Shown in pieces: positions 8,208 to 15,068 of a stretch of DNA of 51,987 nt. How positions within the stretch are numbered: the first letter of the stretch is position 1; the number at the start of each line of letters is the position of its first letter. The position numbers and the translations under genes are program-made. The notes beneath the pieces were generated by a model. The model did no database searches. It saw nothing but the letters and a program-made list of their open reading frames with translations, and had not been told where the DNA came from. The stretch is from positions 1-51,987 of the forward strand of contig CAUJGQ010000195.1 of assembly GCA_963170165.1 (NCBI GenBank). Direction: 5' to 3'. Source of the DNA: Chloroflexota bacterium. Lineage in GTDB: Bacteria > Chloroflexota > Dehalococcoidia > CAUJGQ01.

Positions 8208-8666
8208 TCACGCACCGCCCGCCGTCACCAGGTCATCCACCAGCAGCACGCGTGTCTCCGCGATGCGCCGCAGACCGGCGTCATTCGTGAGCAGCGCGTC
8301 GCTGCTCTCATTGATAGCCGCCGCCGCCTGCAGGGCATCGAGCAACGAGCAGTTGTACCGTGCCCGCAGCTCAGCGGCGGTCGCCGCAATCCGGCCATCG
8401 ATGGCCACGAACCGCGTGTGTGGCGCCGCGGTGACGGTTGCCCGGAACCGGGCCTGCAAACCGGCTTCGGCGGAGCGCACCGGCAGCACCAGGCACTCGG
8501 CCAGCGTCACCGGCGTGGTGATGGCGGTGAGCGTTCCCGCATCGATGCGTTGGAAGATGTGGTGCAGCGCCGGCGCATAGACGGGGTGGCGCTCGACATA
8601 GTAGATCACCGGCGCCGTATCCAGCAGCACGCTGGTGACGCCGGCCAGCATCTGCTCAAGCGTCAC
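8208..8666 (-). CDS. PIN-domain ribonuclease toxin (VapC-like)
   Basis: A 152-aa PIN-domain protein. The four acidic residues of the active site are at the expected places: D16 (VLLDTAPVIYYVE), E57 (PVTLAECLV), D110 (SLLDALQAA) and D129 (LLTNDAGLR). PIN toxins such as VapC are Mg2+-dependent RNases that cut tRNA or rRNA and are held in check by a partner antitoxin. The GTG start at 8666 overlaps the stop of the upstream small gene by 4 bases (GTGA), the usual antitoxin-toxin coupling. The whole pair lies between two copies of the citrate synthase 3' end, so it looks like an acquired cassette. It may be active, since no motif is missing. Confidence 0.85.
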   Translation of the reverse strand: MTLEQMLAGVTSVLLDTAPVIYYVERHPVYAPALHHIFQRIDAGTLTAITTPVTLAECLVLPVRSAEAGLQARFRATVTAAPHTRFVAIDGRIAATAAELRARYNCSLLDALQAAAAINESSDALLTNDAGLRRIAETRVLLVDDLVTAGGA

Positions 8667-8914
8667 TGCGTGCGCCGTTCAGACCGGGCACGGTCCCGGT
8701 CCGCCTCATGCCGGGCACGCGAGACACGCTCCTGTGCGTCGGGAGGGTCTGCCGTCGCAAGCGTGCCTTCCAGCGTGGCCCAGCGGAGCGGTGTGGTGGA
8801 ATCCGGGGCTCCGGTGACTGCGAGCGCTTGCAGATGGGTGATCAGCCGAGCGCGGTCCGCCTCGGACAGCCGTTCCGCCTGCTGGATCACTCGCTGAAGC
8901 TCTCGCGAGACCAC
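8663..8914 (-). CDS. Putative antitoxin of the PIN toxin
   Basis: A small acidic/basic helical protein (83 aa) starting with GTG at 8914; GGAGG lies 9 nt upstream. The N-terminus SRELQRVIQQAERLSEADRARLITHL resembles the helical N-terminal part seen in many short antitoxin-like proteins encoded beside PIN toxins. The C-terminus is charged (ARHEADRDRARSERRTQ), as expected for a toxin-wrapping tail. The frame is open upstream to 9103, but that part is antisense of the duplicated citrate synthase end, so I reject it. Its stop overlaps the toxin's start. No clear DNA-binding fold was recognised, so the antitoxin role rests mainly on context. Confidence 0.68.
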   Translation of the reverse strand: MVSRELQRVIQQAERLSEADRARLITHLQALAVTGAPDSTTPLRWATLEGTLATADPPDAQERVSRARHEADRDRARSERRTQ

Positions 8915-8945
8915 TGCCTGATGCCTCCGCCGCCAGTATCGCACA

Positions 8946-9103
8946 CGGCTCCGGTGAAGCGATCTTCGCCGTCGCACGGGTGGCCGGGTGGCTGGCGCAC
9001 GCCATCGAGGAGTACCGCCACCGCACCCGCTACCGCCCCCGCGCCGTTTACGTGGGGCCGCCCCCCGCCTCCCTACCGGAGATGGAGTAGCCGGCCCGGT
9101 CAC
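8946..9103 (+). repeat. Direct repeat, copy 2 (remnant citrate synthase C-terminus)
   Basis: Second copy of the 158-bp repeat. In the plus frame it would encode the citrate synthase C-terminus and stop (to 9090), but it has no start or N-terminal part, so it is a gene remnant. It is probably the original 3' end of the gene, displaced when the toxin-antitoxin cassette entered, or else the copy the cassette brought with it. Confidence 0.95.
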
Positions 9104-9118
9104 AGATGCACGCTCCCC

Positions 9119-9838
9119 CTACTCGGCGATGCGGTAGCCGGCGTGGCGGACGGTTTCGATCAGATGCGGCGCCTCGCCCTCAATCTTGGCGCGCAGGCGA
9201 CGGATGTGGACATCCACCGTCCGCAGGCCGCCGAGGTAGTCGTAACCCCAGATCTTGTTGAGCAGCATTTGGCGGGTCAGCACCTTGCCCCGGTTGAGCA
9301 GCAACAGCCGCACCAACTGGAACTCGGTGTAGGTGAGGCTGATGGGTGTTCCCGCCAGCCACACGCGAAAGCCTTCGACATCCACCGTGAGCGCCCCAGC
9401 GCCAATCAGGGTGGCGCCCGCATTGCCGCGCCGCTGCGCTGCCAGAGCCGCTCGCAGCAGCGTCTCCGCCGCGTGGTGTGGCGGCAGCACGACATCGTCT
9501 ACTGCTGCCAGCAGATCGCCGGTGAGCGCCGGCCGATCGCCGACTGCGGCCAGTACGGGCACCGCCAGCGCCCGCAATCCCTCCAGCACCGGCGAAAGCG
9601 CCATGTGCGCTGCGCGCTCGGCCGGCAGGGTGAGTGCCACTGCCAGCACCAGGTCCGGACGGCTGCGCAGCAGGCGGGTGCGCAGGCCGGCATCGGCGTA
9701 GGGGACCGCCTCGGCGTTGACGCCACGGCGGGCGAGGCCGGCCGCTAGCGCCGCGCTGGTATCGCCGGGCGCGCCCAACACCAGCGCCTGTTGCAGCAGC
9801 GCCTGCCGGGGCGGCAGCTCGTGGGTCTGTGCGCGCAT
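9119..9838 (-). CDS. OmpR-type response regulator with degenerate receiver
   Basis: A 239-aa transcription factor. The C-terminal winged helix (about 165-235) is typical of OmpR/PhoB/GlnR: ISLTYTEFQLVRLLLLNRGK, VLTRQMLLNKIWGYDY, and RTVDVHIRRLRAKIE. The N-terminal receiver-like domain has the right length, but the phosphoacceptor segment reads PDLVLAVALTLP instead of PDLVLLDxxLP, so the conserved Asp is missing (V67/A68). The acidic pocket near the N-terminus (usually DD) is also absent. It is therefore probably phosphorylation-independent, like the atypical regulators of the GlnR kind. The start at 9838 follows GGGGAGG by 10 nt. No kinase gene adjoins it. Targets are unknown. Confidence 0.88.
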   Translation of the reverse strand: MRAQTHELPPRQALLQQALVLGAPGDTSAALAAGLARRGVNAEAVPYADAGLRTRLLRSRPDLVLAVALTLPAERAAHMALSPVLEGLRALAVPVLAAVGDRPALTGDLLAAVDDVVLPPHHAAETLLRAALAAQRRGNAGATLIGAGALTVDVEGFRVWLAGTPISLTYTEFQLVRLLLLNRGKVLTRQMLLNKIWGYDYLGGLRTVDVHIRRLRAKIEGEAPHLIETVRHAGYRIAE

Positions 9839-9975
9839 CACTGACCGGCCTCCCCATGGCGGCCCGTACGCTGCGCCGTGCCGCCCGCACTCATCATGCC
9901 CCACACGCGCGCCGCTGCATTGCCGCCCGGTTACAACCGGATGAAATGCAGATGACGGCGCGCCGGGTGGCCGGG

Positions 9976-10659
9976 CTAGGCGAGGCGCTCGGCAGCGCCA
10001 CGAAAGCGGCGGCCGGCGGCGTGCTCGATGGGGCGGCCGTGGCCGAACAGGGCGACATCGATCTGCAACGCCGCCAGTCGTGCCAGCGAAGCGCGGGCGG
10101 TGGCGCGGTCCTCGGTGAACAGCCGCAGCGGCGGGCGCACGCCAAACAGGTGCATGGCGGCGTCGCCGGTGAACAGCAGCCGCTGCGCCGCGCTGTACAG
10201 GCTGATGGAGCCGGGTGTGTGGCCCGGCGTGTGCAGCACCCGCAGCCCGCCCAGGCAGTCCAGCTCTTCATCGCCGGTCAACTCGCGGTCCACGCGCGCC
10301 GGGGCGCCGGTGGGGGCGGTCCGCGCCAGCAGCGGCCGTAGCGGCCCGCCGAAGCGAGGGCCAGGCGGCGGCTGCTCACCCCGGATCACGGGGGCGTCGA
10401 GCGCGTGCGCCAGCACCTCGGCGCCGGAGCGCTCTGCCAGCTCTGCCAGCGCGCCGGTGTGGTCGCCGTGGTGGTGGGTGATGACGATCCGGCGAATGTC
10501 GTCCGGCCCGCGCTCAACCGCCGCCACGGTGGCCAGCACCGCCTTGGCGCTGCCGCGCAGGCCCGTGTCGACCAGCGTCAGCCCGCCCGCCTCGACGATC
10601 AGATAGGCGCGCCCCGCCCCCAGCCCCTCGATGGTATGGATGCCGGGCACCACTTCCAT
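9976..10659 (-). CDS. Metallo-beta-lactamase-fold hydrolase
   Basis: A 227-aa zinc hydrolase of the metallo-beta-lactamase superfamily. Metal-binding motif HxHxDH is present as THHHGDHTGAL near residue 62, with the further ligands in HTPGHTPGSISLY and FTGDAAMH, and the last His in LFGHGRPI. The N-terminus EVVPGIHTIEGLGAGRAYLIVEAGGLTLVDTG is typical of the glyoxalase II-like branch of general MBL hydrolases (thioesters, lactones). I chose the ATG at 10659, since the upstream extension is low-complexity. It has no strong ribosome binding site. It lies 137 bp upstream (in transcription order) of the atypical regulator gene. The substrate is not predictable. Confidence 0.88.
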   Translation of the reverse strand: MEVVPGIHTIEGLGAGRAYLIVEAGGLTLVDTGLRGSAKAVLATVAAVERGPDDIRRIVITHHHGDHTGALAELAERSGAEVLAHALDAPVIRGEQPPPGPRFGGPLRPLLARTAPTGAPARVDRELTGDEELDCLGGLRVLHTPGHTPGSISLYSAAQRLLFTGDAAMHLFGVRPPLRLFTEDRATARASLARLAALQIDVALFGHGRPIEHAAGRRFRGAAERLA

Positions 10660-10752
10660 CCGGCCAGCGTAGGCGAGGCGTCCGGCATCCGGCAACCGGG
10701 GAGGGCCGCCACCGGCGTCGCGCACCCCCCGGCCACTGCCCAAACGGCTGGC

Positions 10753-11775
10753 TCAGGCACCGGCGGGGCGGCCACCCGGGCGCGGACCGCCGCCGAAGAT
10801 CAGGTAGAACCCGGCGGACACCATCAGCAGCGAGGCGACCAGCGCGGCGGCGCCGGCGCTCACCCTGACGACGCCCTCGAAGTAGGCGGCGGCCAGCACG
10901 AACAGGACAACCCCGGCCGCGGCCACGCGCATCCCGGTGTGCTCCAGCCGTGGCTGCTTGCTCCACCAGCCGGCGAGCATCTGGCCGGCGCCGATGCCCG
11001 CGGGCAGCACCAGTGCCCAGGCATACACCCAGCTCTCCCAATGGCCGGTCACCGCCTGATACAGCAGCACCAGGCCGGCGACAGTCAGCACGCCGGCGGG
11101 CAGCAGCACGCCGGTGTCACGATCGGTGCGGACCGCCGTCATCACGATGAGCAGCAGCCCGGCGCCGATCAGGATGGCTGCCCACATCCCGGCGCTGACG
11201 GAGATCTCCAGCACGTTCAGCGGCAGGAAGACGCCCACCGCAATCAGCAGCAGCCCGGCCGCCAGTGCCAGGGTGGGCTGGGCCGCCAGGACCTGCTTCG
11301 GGGCGCCGGGTACCGGCCGCATCCCCAGGATCGCCGGCCGGTAAAGGATGATTGCCGCCAGCACCAACAGCTTGAGTGCGGCGCCCATCTCGGCGCCCAG
11401 CCAGCCCGCAACATCGGCGGTGGCGCTGTTTTCGACACGGGCGCCCTCCGGCTGCGTGTACGGGACCGACAGCACCTTGACATGTCCGCCGACCACCGCG
11501 CTCGGGCCAAGGCGCACCTCGCCGGAGGTGGAGAGGATACCGCCACCGATTTCACCGTTGACGGTCAGTACCCCGCTGGACTTGAACACTCCACCAACGA
11601 CCCGTGCCCCTTCCGCGATCGTGACATCACCCGCGGTCATCACGAGACCGCCGTGCAAGGTCTCGCCGCTGTTGAGCGTGTACGTGCCGTCCGTGACGAG
11701 CTTATCAACGGTGACGATCGGCACCACGAAGAACAAGACAAGAAGGACGAGAAACACCGACAGGAGGCGATTCAT
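10753..11775 (-). CDS. Polytopic membrane protein with bactofilin-like domain
   Basis: A 340-aa protein with an N-terminal signal anchor (about 4-24). A right-handed beta-repeat region of the bactofilin/polymer-forming type follows at about 30-105 (GGLVMTAGDVTIAEGARVVGG, GVLTVNGEIGGGIL, GEVRLGPSAVVGG; quoted in pieces). The remainder (about 130-330) is a set of roughly seven hydrophobic helices. The C-terminus is Gly/Pro/Arg-rich. Bactofilins form cytoskeletal filaments, but this architecture, with the repeat domain apparently outside or at the membrane face, is more like a cell-surface or membrane-organising protein. The ATG at 11775 follows GGGAGGG by 7 nt. Its function is unknown. Confidence 0.75.
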   Translation of the reverse strand: MNRLLSVFLVLLVLFFVVPIVTVDKLVTDGTYTLNSGETLHGGLVMTAGDVTIAEGARVVGGVFKSSGVLTVNGEIGGGILSTSGEVRLGPSAVVGGHVKVLSVPYTQPEGARVENSATADVAGWLGAEMGAALKLLVLAAIILYRPAILGMRPVPGAPKQVLAAQPTLALAAGLLLIAVGVFLPLNVLEISVSAGMWAAILIGAGLLLIVMTAVRTDRDTGVLLPAGVLTVAGLVLLYQAVTGHWESWVYAWALVLPAGIGAGQMLAGWWSKQPRLEHTGMRVAAAGVVLFVLAAAYFEGVVRVSAGAAALVASLLMVSAGFYLIFGGGPRPGGRPAGA

Positions 11776-12023
11776 CGCCGCCCTCCCTTCAGCACCGCGA
11801 ACCGGTGTGCGGGCTCGCCTTGAGGCGCGCCGGAACGTGGCGATCACGCACACCCGCCCCGCACGTAGAGTATGGTTCGAATCCGAAACGAACGATGTCG
11901 CTCAATCTCCGCGGGGGCTGTCCGGCAATGTGTGGAACGCATCACGCCGTTCCGCCCACCTCCGGACACCGGTTGCCGGATGCTGGATGCCGGGCGTAGC
12001 CTGAGGCGCGGAGGGAGCGGCTG
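11776..12023. other. Divergent intergenic region
   Basis: 248 bp between two diverging genes. No gene is supported. It contains ribosome binding sites at both ends and a ggttcgaatcc motif (11874-11884) that resembles a tRNA T-arm but has no matching stem. Promoters are presumably here but I cannot place them with confidence. Confidence 0.5.
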
Positions 12024-13190
12024 ATGGAGTTTGCGCTGACGGAGAGCCAACGGGCGGTGCAGGAGCAGGCGCGGGCGCTGGCCGGGCGGTTCGACGATGC
12101 CTACTGGCGGCGCTGCGAGGGCGAGCACCGCTTTCCCTGGGAGTTCTACGAGGCGTTCGCGGCGGGCGGGTGGCTCGGCATCGCCATGCCACCGGAGTAC
12201 GGCGGCGCAGGGCTGGGCATCGCCGAGGCGGCGCTGCTGATGGAAGAGGTGGCCGCCTCCGGCGCGGGGATGAACGGCGCCACAGCGCTGCATCTGACGA
12301 TCTTCGGCCTCAACCCTGTGGTGCGCCACGGCTCCGCGGAGCTGAAGGAGCGGGTGCTGTCCGAGGCTGCCGCGGGCAAGCTCCACGTCGCCTTCGGTGT
12401 CACCGAGCCGGACGCCGGCTCCGATACGCCGAGCATCACCACCCGCGCGGTCCGCGAGGGCGACCAGTTCATCATCCGCGGCAAGAAAGTGTGGACCTCC
12501 AAGGCGCTGGAATCGAGCAAGGTGCTGCTGCTGGCCCGCACCACCCCACTGGAGGAGTGTGCCCGCCGCACAGACGGCATGACGCTGTTCCTGGCCAACC
12601 TCGACCCCGCCCACGTCACCATCCGCCCGATCGACAAGCTGGGCCGCAATGCGGTGGACAGCAACGAGGTGTTTTACGACGACCTGCCGGTTGATGCCCG
12701 CGACGTGGTAGGTGAGGTGGGGCGCGGCTTCTATCACCTGCTGGATGGCCTCAACCCGGAACGTATTCTGGTGGCGGCGGAGGCGCTGGGCACCGGTAAG
12801 GCCGCCCTGCGCCGCGCTACGGCCTATGCCAAACAGCGGCACGTTTTTGGCCGCCCCATCGGCCAGAACCAGGGCATCCAGTTTCCCCTGGCTGACAGCC
12901 ACGCCAAGTTGCAGGCCGCCGAGCTGATGATCCGCAAGGCCGCCTGGCTGTACGACAGCGGCCGGCCCTGCGGCGCTGAGGCAAACATGGCCAAGTACCT
13001 CGCCGCCGAGTGGGGCTTCGAGGCGGCCGACCGCGCCCTCCAAGTCCACGGCGGCTACGGCTACGCTAAAGAGTTCGATGTCGAGCGCTACTGGCGCGAG
13101 GTGCGCGTGATGCGCATCGCCCCCGTCACCCAGGAGATGATTCTCAACTACCTCGGCCAGCACGAGCTGGGATTGCCACGATCGTATTAG
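12024..13190 (+). CDS. Acyl-CoA dehydrogenase family protein
   Basis: A flavoprotein of the acyl-CoA dehydrogenase family (388 aa, normal length), which oxidises acyl-CoA thioesters and passes electrons to ETF. Family blocks are clear: N-terminal MEFALTESQRAVQEQARALA, FAD segment AFGVTEPDAGSD (about 129-140), KVWTSKALESSKVLLLAR, GRPIGQNQGIQFPLAD, and VHGGYGYAKEFDVERYWRE near the end. The usual C-terminal catalytic Glu (YEGT) is replaced (APVT). Instead E246 in GLNPERILVA lies where isovaleryl-CoA dehydrogenase has its catalytic Glu, so a branched-chain or other non-standard substrate is possible. The ATG at 12024 has GGAGGGAG upstream. It precedes an MBL-fold gene by 40 bp, probably co-transcribed. 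Confidence 0.92.
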   Translation: MEFALTESQRAVQEQARALAGRFDDAYWRRCEGEHRFPWEFYEAFAAGGWLGIAMPPEYGGAGLGIAEAALLMEEVAASGAGMNGATALHLTIFGLNPVVRHGSAELKERVLSEAAAGKLHVAFGVTEPDAGSDTPSITTRAVREGDQFIIRGKKVWTSKALESSKVLLLARTTPLEECARRTDGMTLFLANLDPAHVTIRPIDKLGRNAVDSNEVFYDDLPVDARDVVGEVGRGFYHLLDGLNPERILVAAEALGTGKAALRRATAYAKQRHVFGRPIGQNQGIQFPLADSHAKLQAAELMIRKAAWLYDSGRPCGAEANMAKYLAAEWGFEAADRALQVHGGYGYAKEFDVERYWREVRVMRIAPVTQEMILNYLGQHELGLPRSY

Positions 13191-13230
13191 CGCGATTCCC
13201 GGCCGGCCGCCGCCGAACGGAGTGGGGCCT

Positions 13231-14121
13231 GTGTTTGACATCGTCTTTCTTGGCACCGGCAGCCCGTTGCCCAGCCCGGTGCGCTGCGGGGCGGGGCAGG
13301 TGCTGATCGCAGCTGGCGTCAACGTGCTGGTGGATTGCGGTTGGGGAGTGGCGCGGCGGCTGAACGCGGCGCACATCCCGCCACCGTCTATCGATGTGGC
13401 CGTGTTCACGCATATGCACTCGGACCATATCACCGACGTGCCGGACTTCCTCATCAGCCGCTGGACCGGTGGCGCCACCCGGCCACTGACGGTGTACGGT
13501 CCGGAGGGGACGCGCGAGACCATGGATGGTTTCCTGGCCGCGCTTCGCCGGGACATCGGCTACCGTTTCGCCCACCATGGCGACAAGCTCTCGCGCGAGG
13601 GCATCCGTGTCGACGTGATTGAAGTGCCCGCCACGCCCGAGCCGTACGCCGCCGGCAACGCAGGCGGGTTGCTGATGGAGAGCTTCGAGGTCGATCACAA
13701 GCCCGTCGTCCCTGCCCTTGGCTGGCGGTTTGCCGCCGGTGGGGCCCGCGCCGTGCTCTCCGGCGACACGACGGCCTGTGACACCCTGCGACGGGCCGCC
13801 GAGGGGGCTGACCTGCTGGTGTGTGAGGCGATGAACGTAGAGATGCTGGCCCAGCGTGCCGCCTTCCTGCGCGCCGCCGGTAACACCCACGTCGCCGGCA
13901 TGCTCGATGACGTACCGGACTATCACGCCCCGACCCTCGATGTCGCCCGCCTGGCGCACGACGCGGGAGTGCGTCAGCTCATGCTCTCCCACGTCATTCC
14001 CCCCATCCCGGAGGATGGTCCGCAGGTCGCGGAGTTCATTGCCGGTATGGCCGCCCTCTACCGCGGCCCGCTCAGTGTGGCCAGAGATCTCCAGCGGGTG
14101 CGGGTGACGGGCGGCACGTAG
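13231..14121 (+). CDS. RNase Z-like metallo-beta-lactamase-fold hydrolase
   Basis: A 296-aa zinc hydrolase of the RNase Z/lactonase branch of the MBL superfamily. The N-terminus FDIVFLGTGSPLPSP is the RNase Z-type start. The metal motif is THMHSDHITDVPD (about 66-78), with more ligands in AVLSGDTTACDTLRR and, near the C-terminus, LMLSHVIPP. It lacks the exosite of true tRNase Z, so it more likely acts on a small ester or lactone. Two in-frame GTG codons are possible; I prefer 13231, which lies 8 nt after GGAG, over 13222. It follows the acyl-CoA dehydrogenase gene closely on the same strand. The substrate is unknown. Confidence 0.85.
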   Translation: MFDIVFLGTGSPLPSPVRCGAGQVLIAAGVNVLVDCGWGVARRLNAAHIPPPSIDVAVFTHMHSDHITDVPDFLISRWTGGATRPLTVYGPEGTRETMDGFLAALRRDIGYRFAHHGDKLSREGIRVDVIEVPATPEPYAAGNAGGLLMESFEVDHKPVVPALGWRFAAGGARAVLSGDTTACDTLRRAAEGADLLVCEAMNVEMLAQRAAFLRAAGNTHVAGMLDDVPDYHAPTLDVARLAHDAGVRQLMLSHVIPPIPEDGPQVAEFIAGMAALYRGPLSVARDLQRVRVTGGT

Positions 14122-14515
14122 CGGTCAGCAGGCAGCAGAGCAGCCGCGCGTTGCCGGTCCTCGGAGCGCTCGCTACCCGCTCCTCGGTTTGTCAGCGCTC
14201 TGGGAGTGTGCGGCTATCGCGTGGTGGTGTGTGGTGATGTGTACTAAGCACACGAGGCGAACGGCCGGGCGAGGATCTGGCCGGACGCGTTGATGACCTG
14301 GGTTCACGCAGGGGCCGGCGATCAACGGGCCCGCCTTCACCTTGGTACTCTGCCCGTGGGCAGTCACGATTGCGCCCCCTCCTTGCTTCGGCCGGAGGGG
14401 GCGTCGTGGTGCCGGAGACGGCCGCCGCACCCCCGGCGTGCGGCGGCTGCCCTTGCAGCCACATACCGCTGTCGCGCATGATCGATGCAGCACTGCTCCC
14501 GGCCGTTGAGACGCC
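14122..14515 (+). promoter_or_regulatory. Hairpin-rich leader / intergenic region
   Basis: This 394-bp stretch has no convincing gene on either strand. Three perfect inverted repeats stand close together: ctgccc-gt-gggcag (14350-14363), cgccccctcc with an 11-nt loop and ggagggggcg (14373-14403), and gccgccgcac with a 7-nt loop and gtgcggcggc (14421-14447). The last ends about 68 bp before the next gene's start. They could be a terminator for the upstream gene pair or a structured leader for the downstream genes. There is no T-tract. Confidence 0.45.
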
Positions 14516-14881
14516 GTGTCTGCTCCTTCCCCATCCCTCTCTGCGGCCACCCCGCCCCCCGCGCTGGTGAAGCTCATCCCGCTCGCCCTCAGCGCGCTGG
14601 TGCTGGCCGGCGGCTCGGAGTACGGCGCGGCGGTGGAGCGCGAGGTGAACGGGCTGTTTGGCGCCAACGTGCTCGGCGTATCGCTGGTGGATGAGCAGGA
14701 GCAGACGATCTGGCAGGCCATTACCCTGGCCGGCGTCGCCGGCGCCCAACCATGCCTGCCGGTGAACGCCGGGCTGGCGCTGGGTCGCGGCTCCATCAGC
14801 GCCGGGGCAGTGCGTTACGCCGTGGTGCGTGACTGCCGCTCCGATCACCCGGGCCGGCTGCTCCACGCCGCGCTGAGTTAG
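14516..14881 (+). CDS. Small uncharacterised protein, faintly HutP-like
   Basis: A 121-aa protein I do not firmly recognise. It begins with GTG at 14516 without a clear ribosome binding site; a later in-frame GTG (residue 18) is possible. After a Pro/Ser-rich start, the pattern LIPLALSALVLAGGSEYGAA, GANVLGVSLVDEQEQTIWQA and GRGSISAGAVRYAVVRD recalls, in order and spacing, the HutP RNA-binding antiterminator fold (sequence ...KVxSMDxxxVxxAIETA... and LGNxLRTVGLRFAVxRG), but the central His-rich block of HutP is absent. The hairpin-rich leader upstream makes the comparison tempting. I treat it as hypothetical. It lies 16 bp before the next small gene. Confidence 0.5.
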   Translation: MSAPSPSLSAATPPPALVKLIPLALSALVLAGGSEYGAAVEREVNGLFGANVLGVSLVDEQEQTIWQAITLAGVAGAQPCLPVNAGLALGRGSISAGAVRYAVVRDCRSDHPGRLLHAALS

Positions 14882-14897
14882 CAGGGGAGGTCCGGCT

Positions 14898-15068
14898 GTG
14901 CCGCTCGCATCCACCATCAAGCGCGCCCATCGTCGCCCGCGCCACGCCCGCAACCAGGCGGAGCCCTGCACCGGTGACGCCGCGCGGTTGCCTGACATGC
15001 CCGGCTGCACCGGGAAGGCGAAGGGCGGCGGCGTGGCTGGGGCGTCGCCGGTGGTGGCGCGCGTATGA
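14898..15068 (+). CDS. Small basic protein upstream of the glycosyltransferase
   Basis: A possible 56-aa gene. Its GTG start at 14898 has a very good ribosome binding site (GGGGAGG, 7 nt upstream), and its stop overlaps the glycosyltransferase start as ATGA (15065-15068), which suggests translational coupling. The product is basic and Arg/Ala/Gly-rich with two cysteines (EPCTGD, MPGCTGK) and no recognisable domain. It could also simply be a leader peptide that sets the translation of the next gene. Confidence 0.42.
   Translation: MPLASTIKRAHRRPRHARNQAEPCTGDAARLPDMPGCTGKAKGGGVAGASPVVARV

Noticed and set aside
8663-9103. A longer 146-aa antitoxin starting in the duplicate
   Set aside because: The added N-terminus is antisense to the duplicated citrate synthase end and low in complexity; the GTG at 8914 has a proper ribosome binding site.
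11874-11884. A ggttcgaatcc motif that resembles a tRNA T-arm
   Set aside because: No flanking complementary stem, no acceptor stem or anticodon arm can be built around it, so it is not a tRNA. It could be a fragment, but nothing shows that.
11844-13556. A 570-codon open frame on the minus strand
   Set aside because: It lies antisense to the acyl-CoA dehydrogenase gene and part of the MBL gene; the product has no recognisable motif and the two plus-strand genes are certain.
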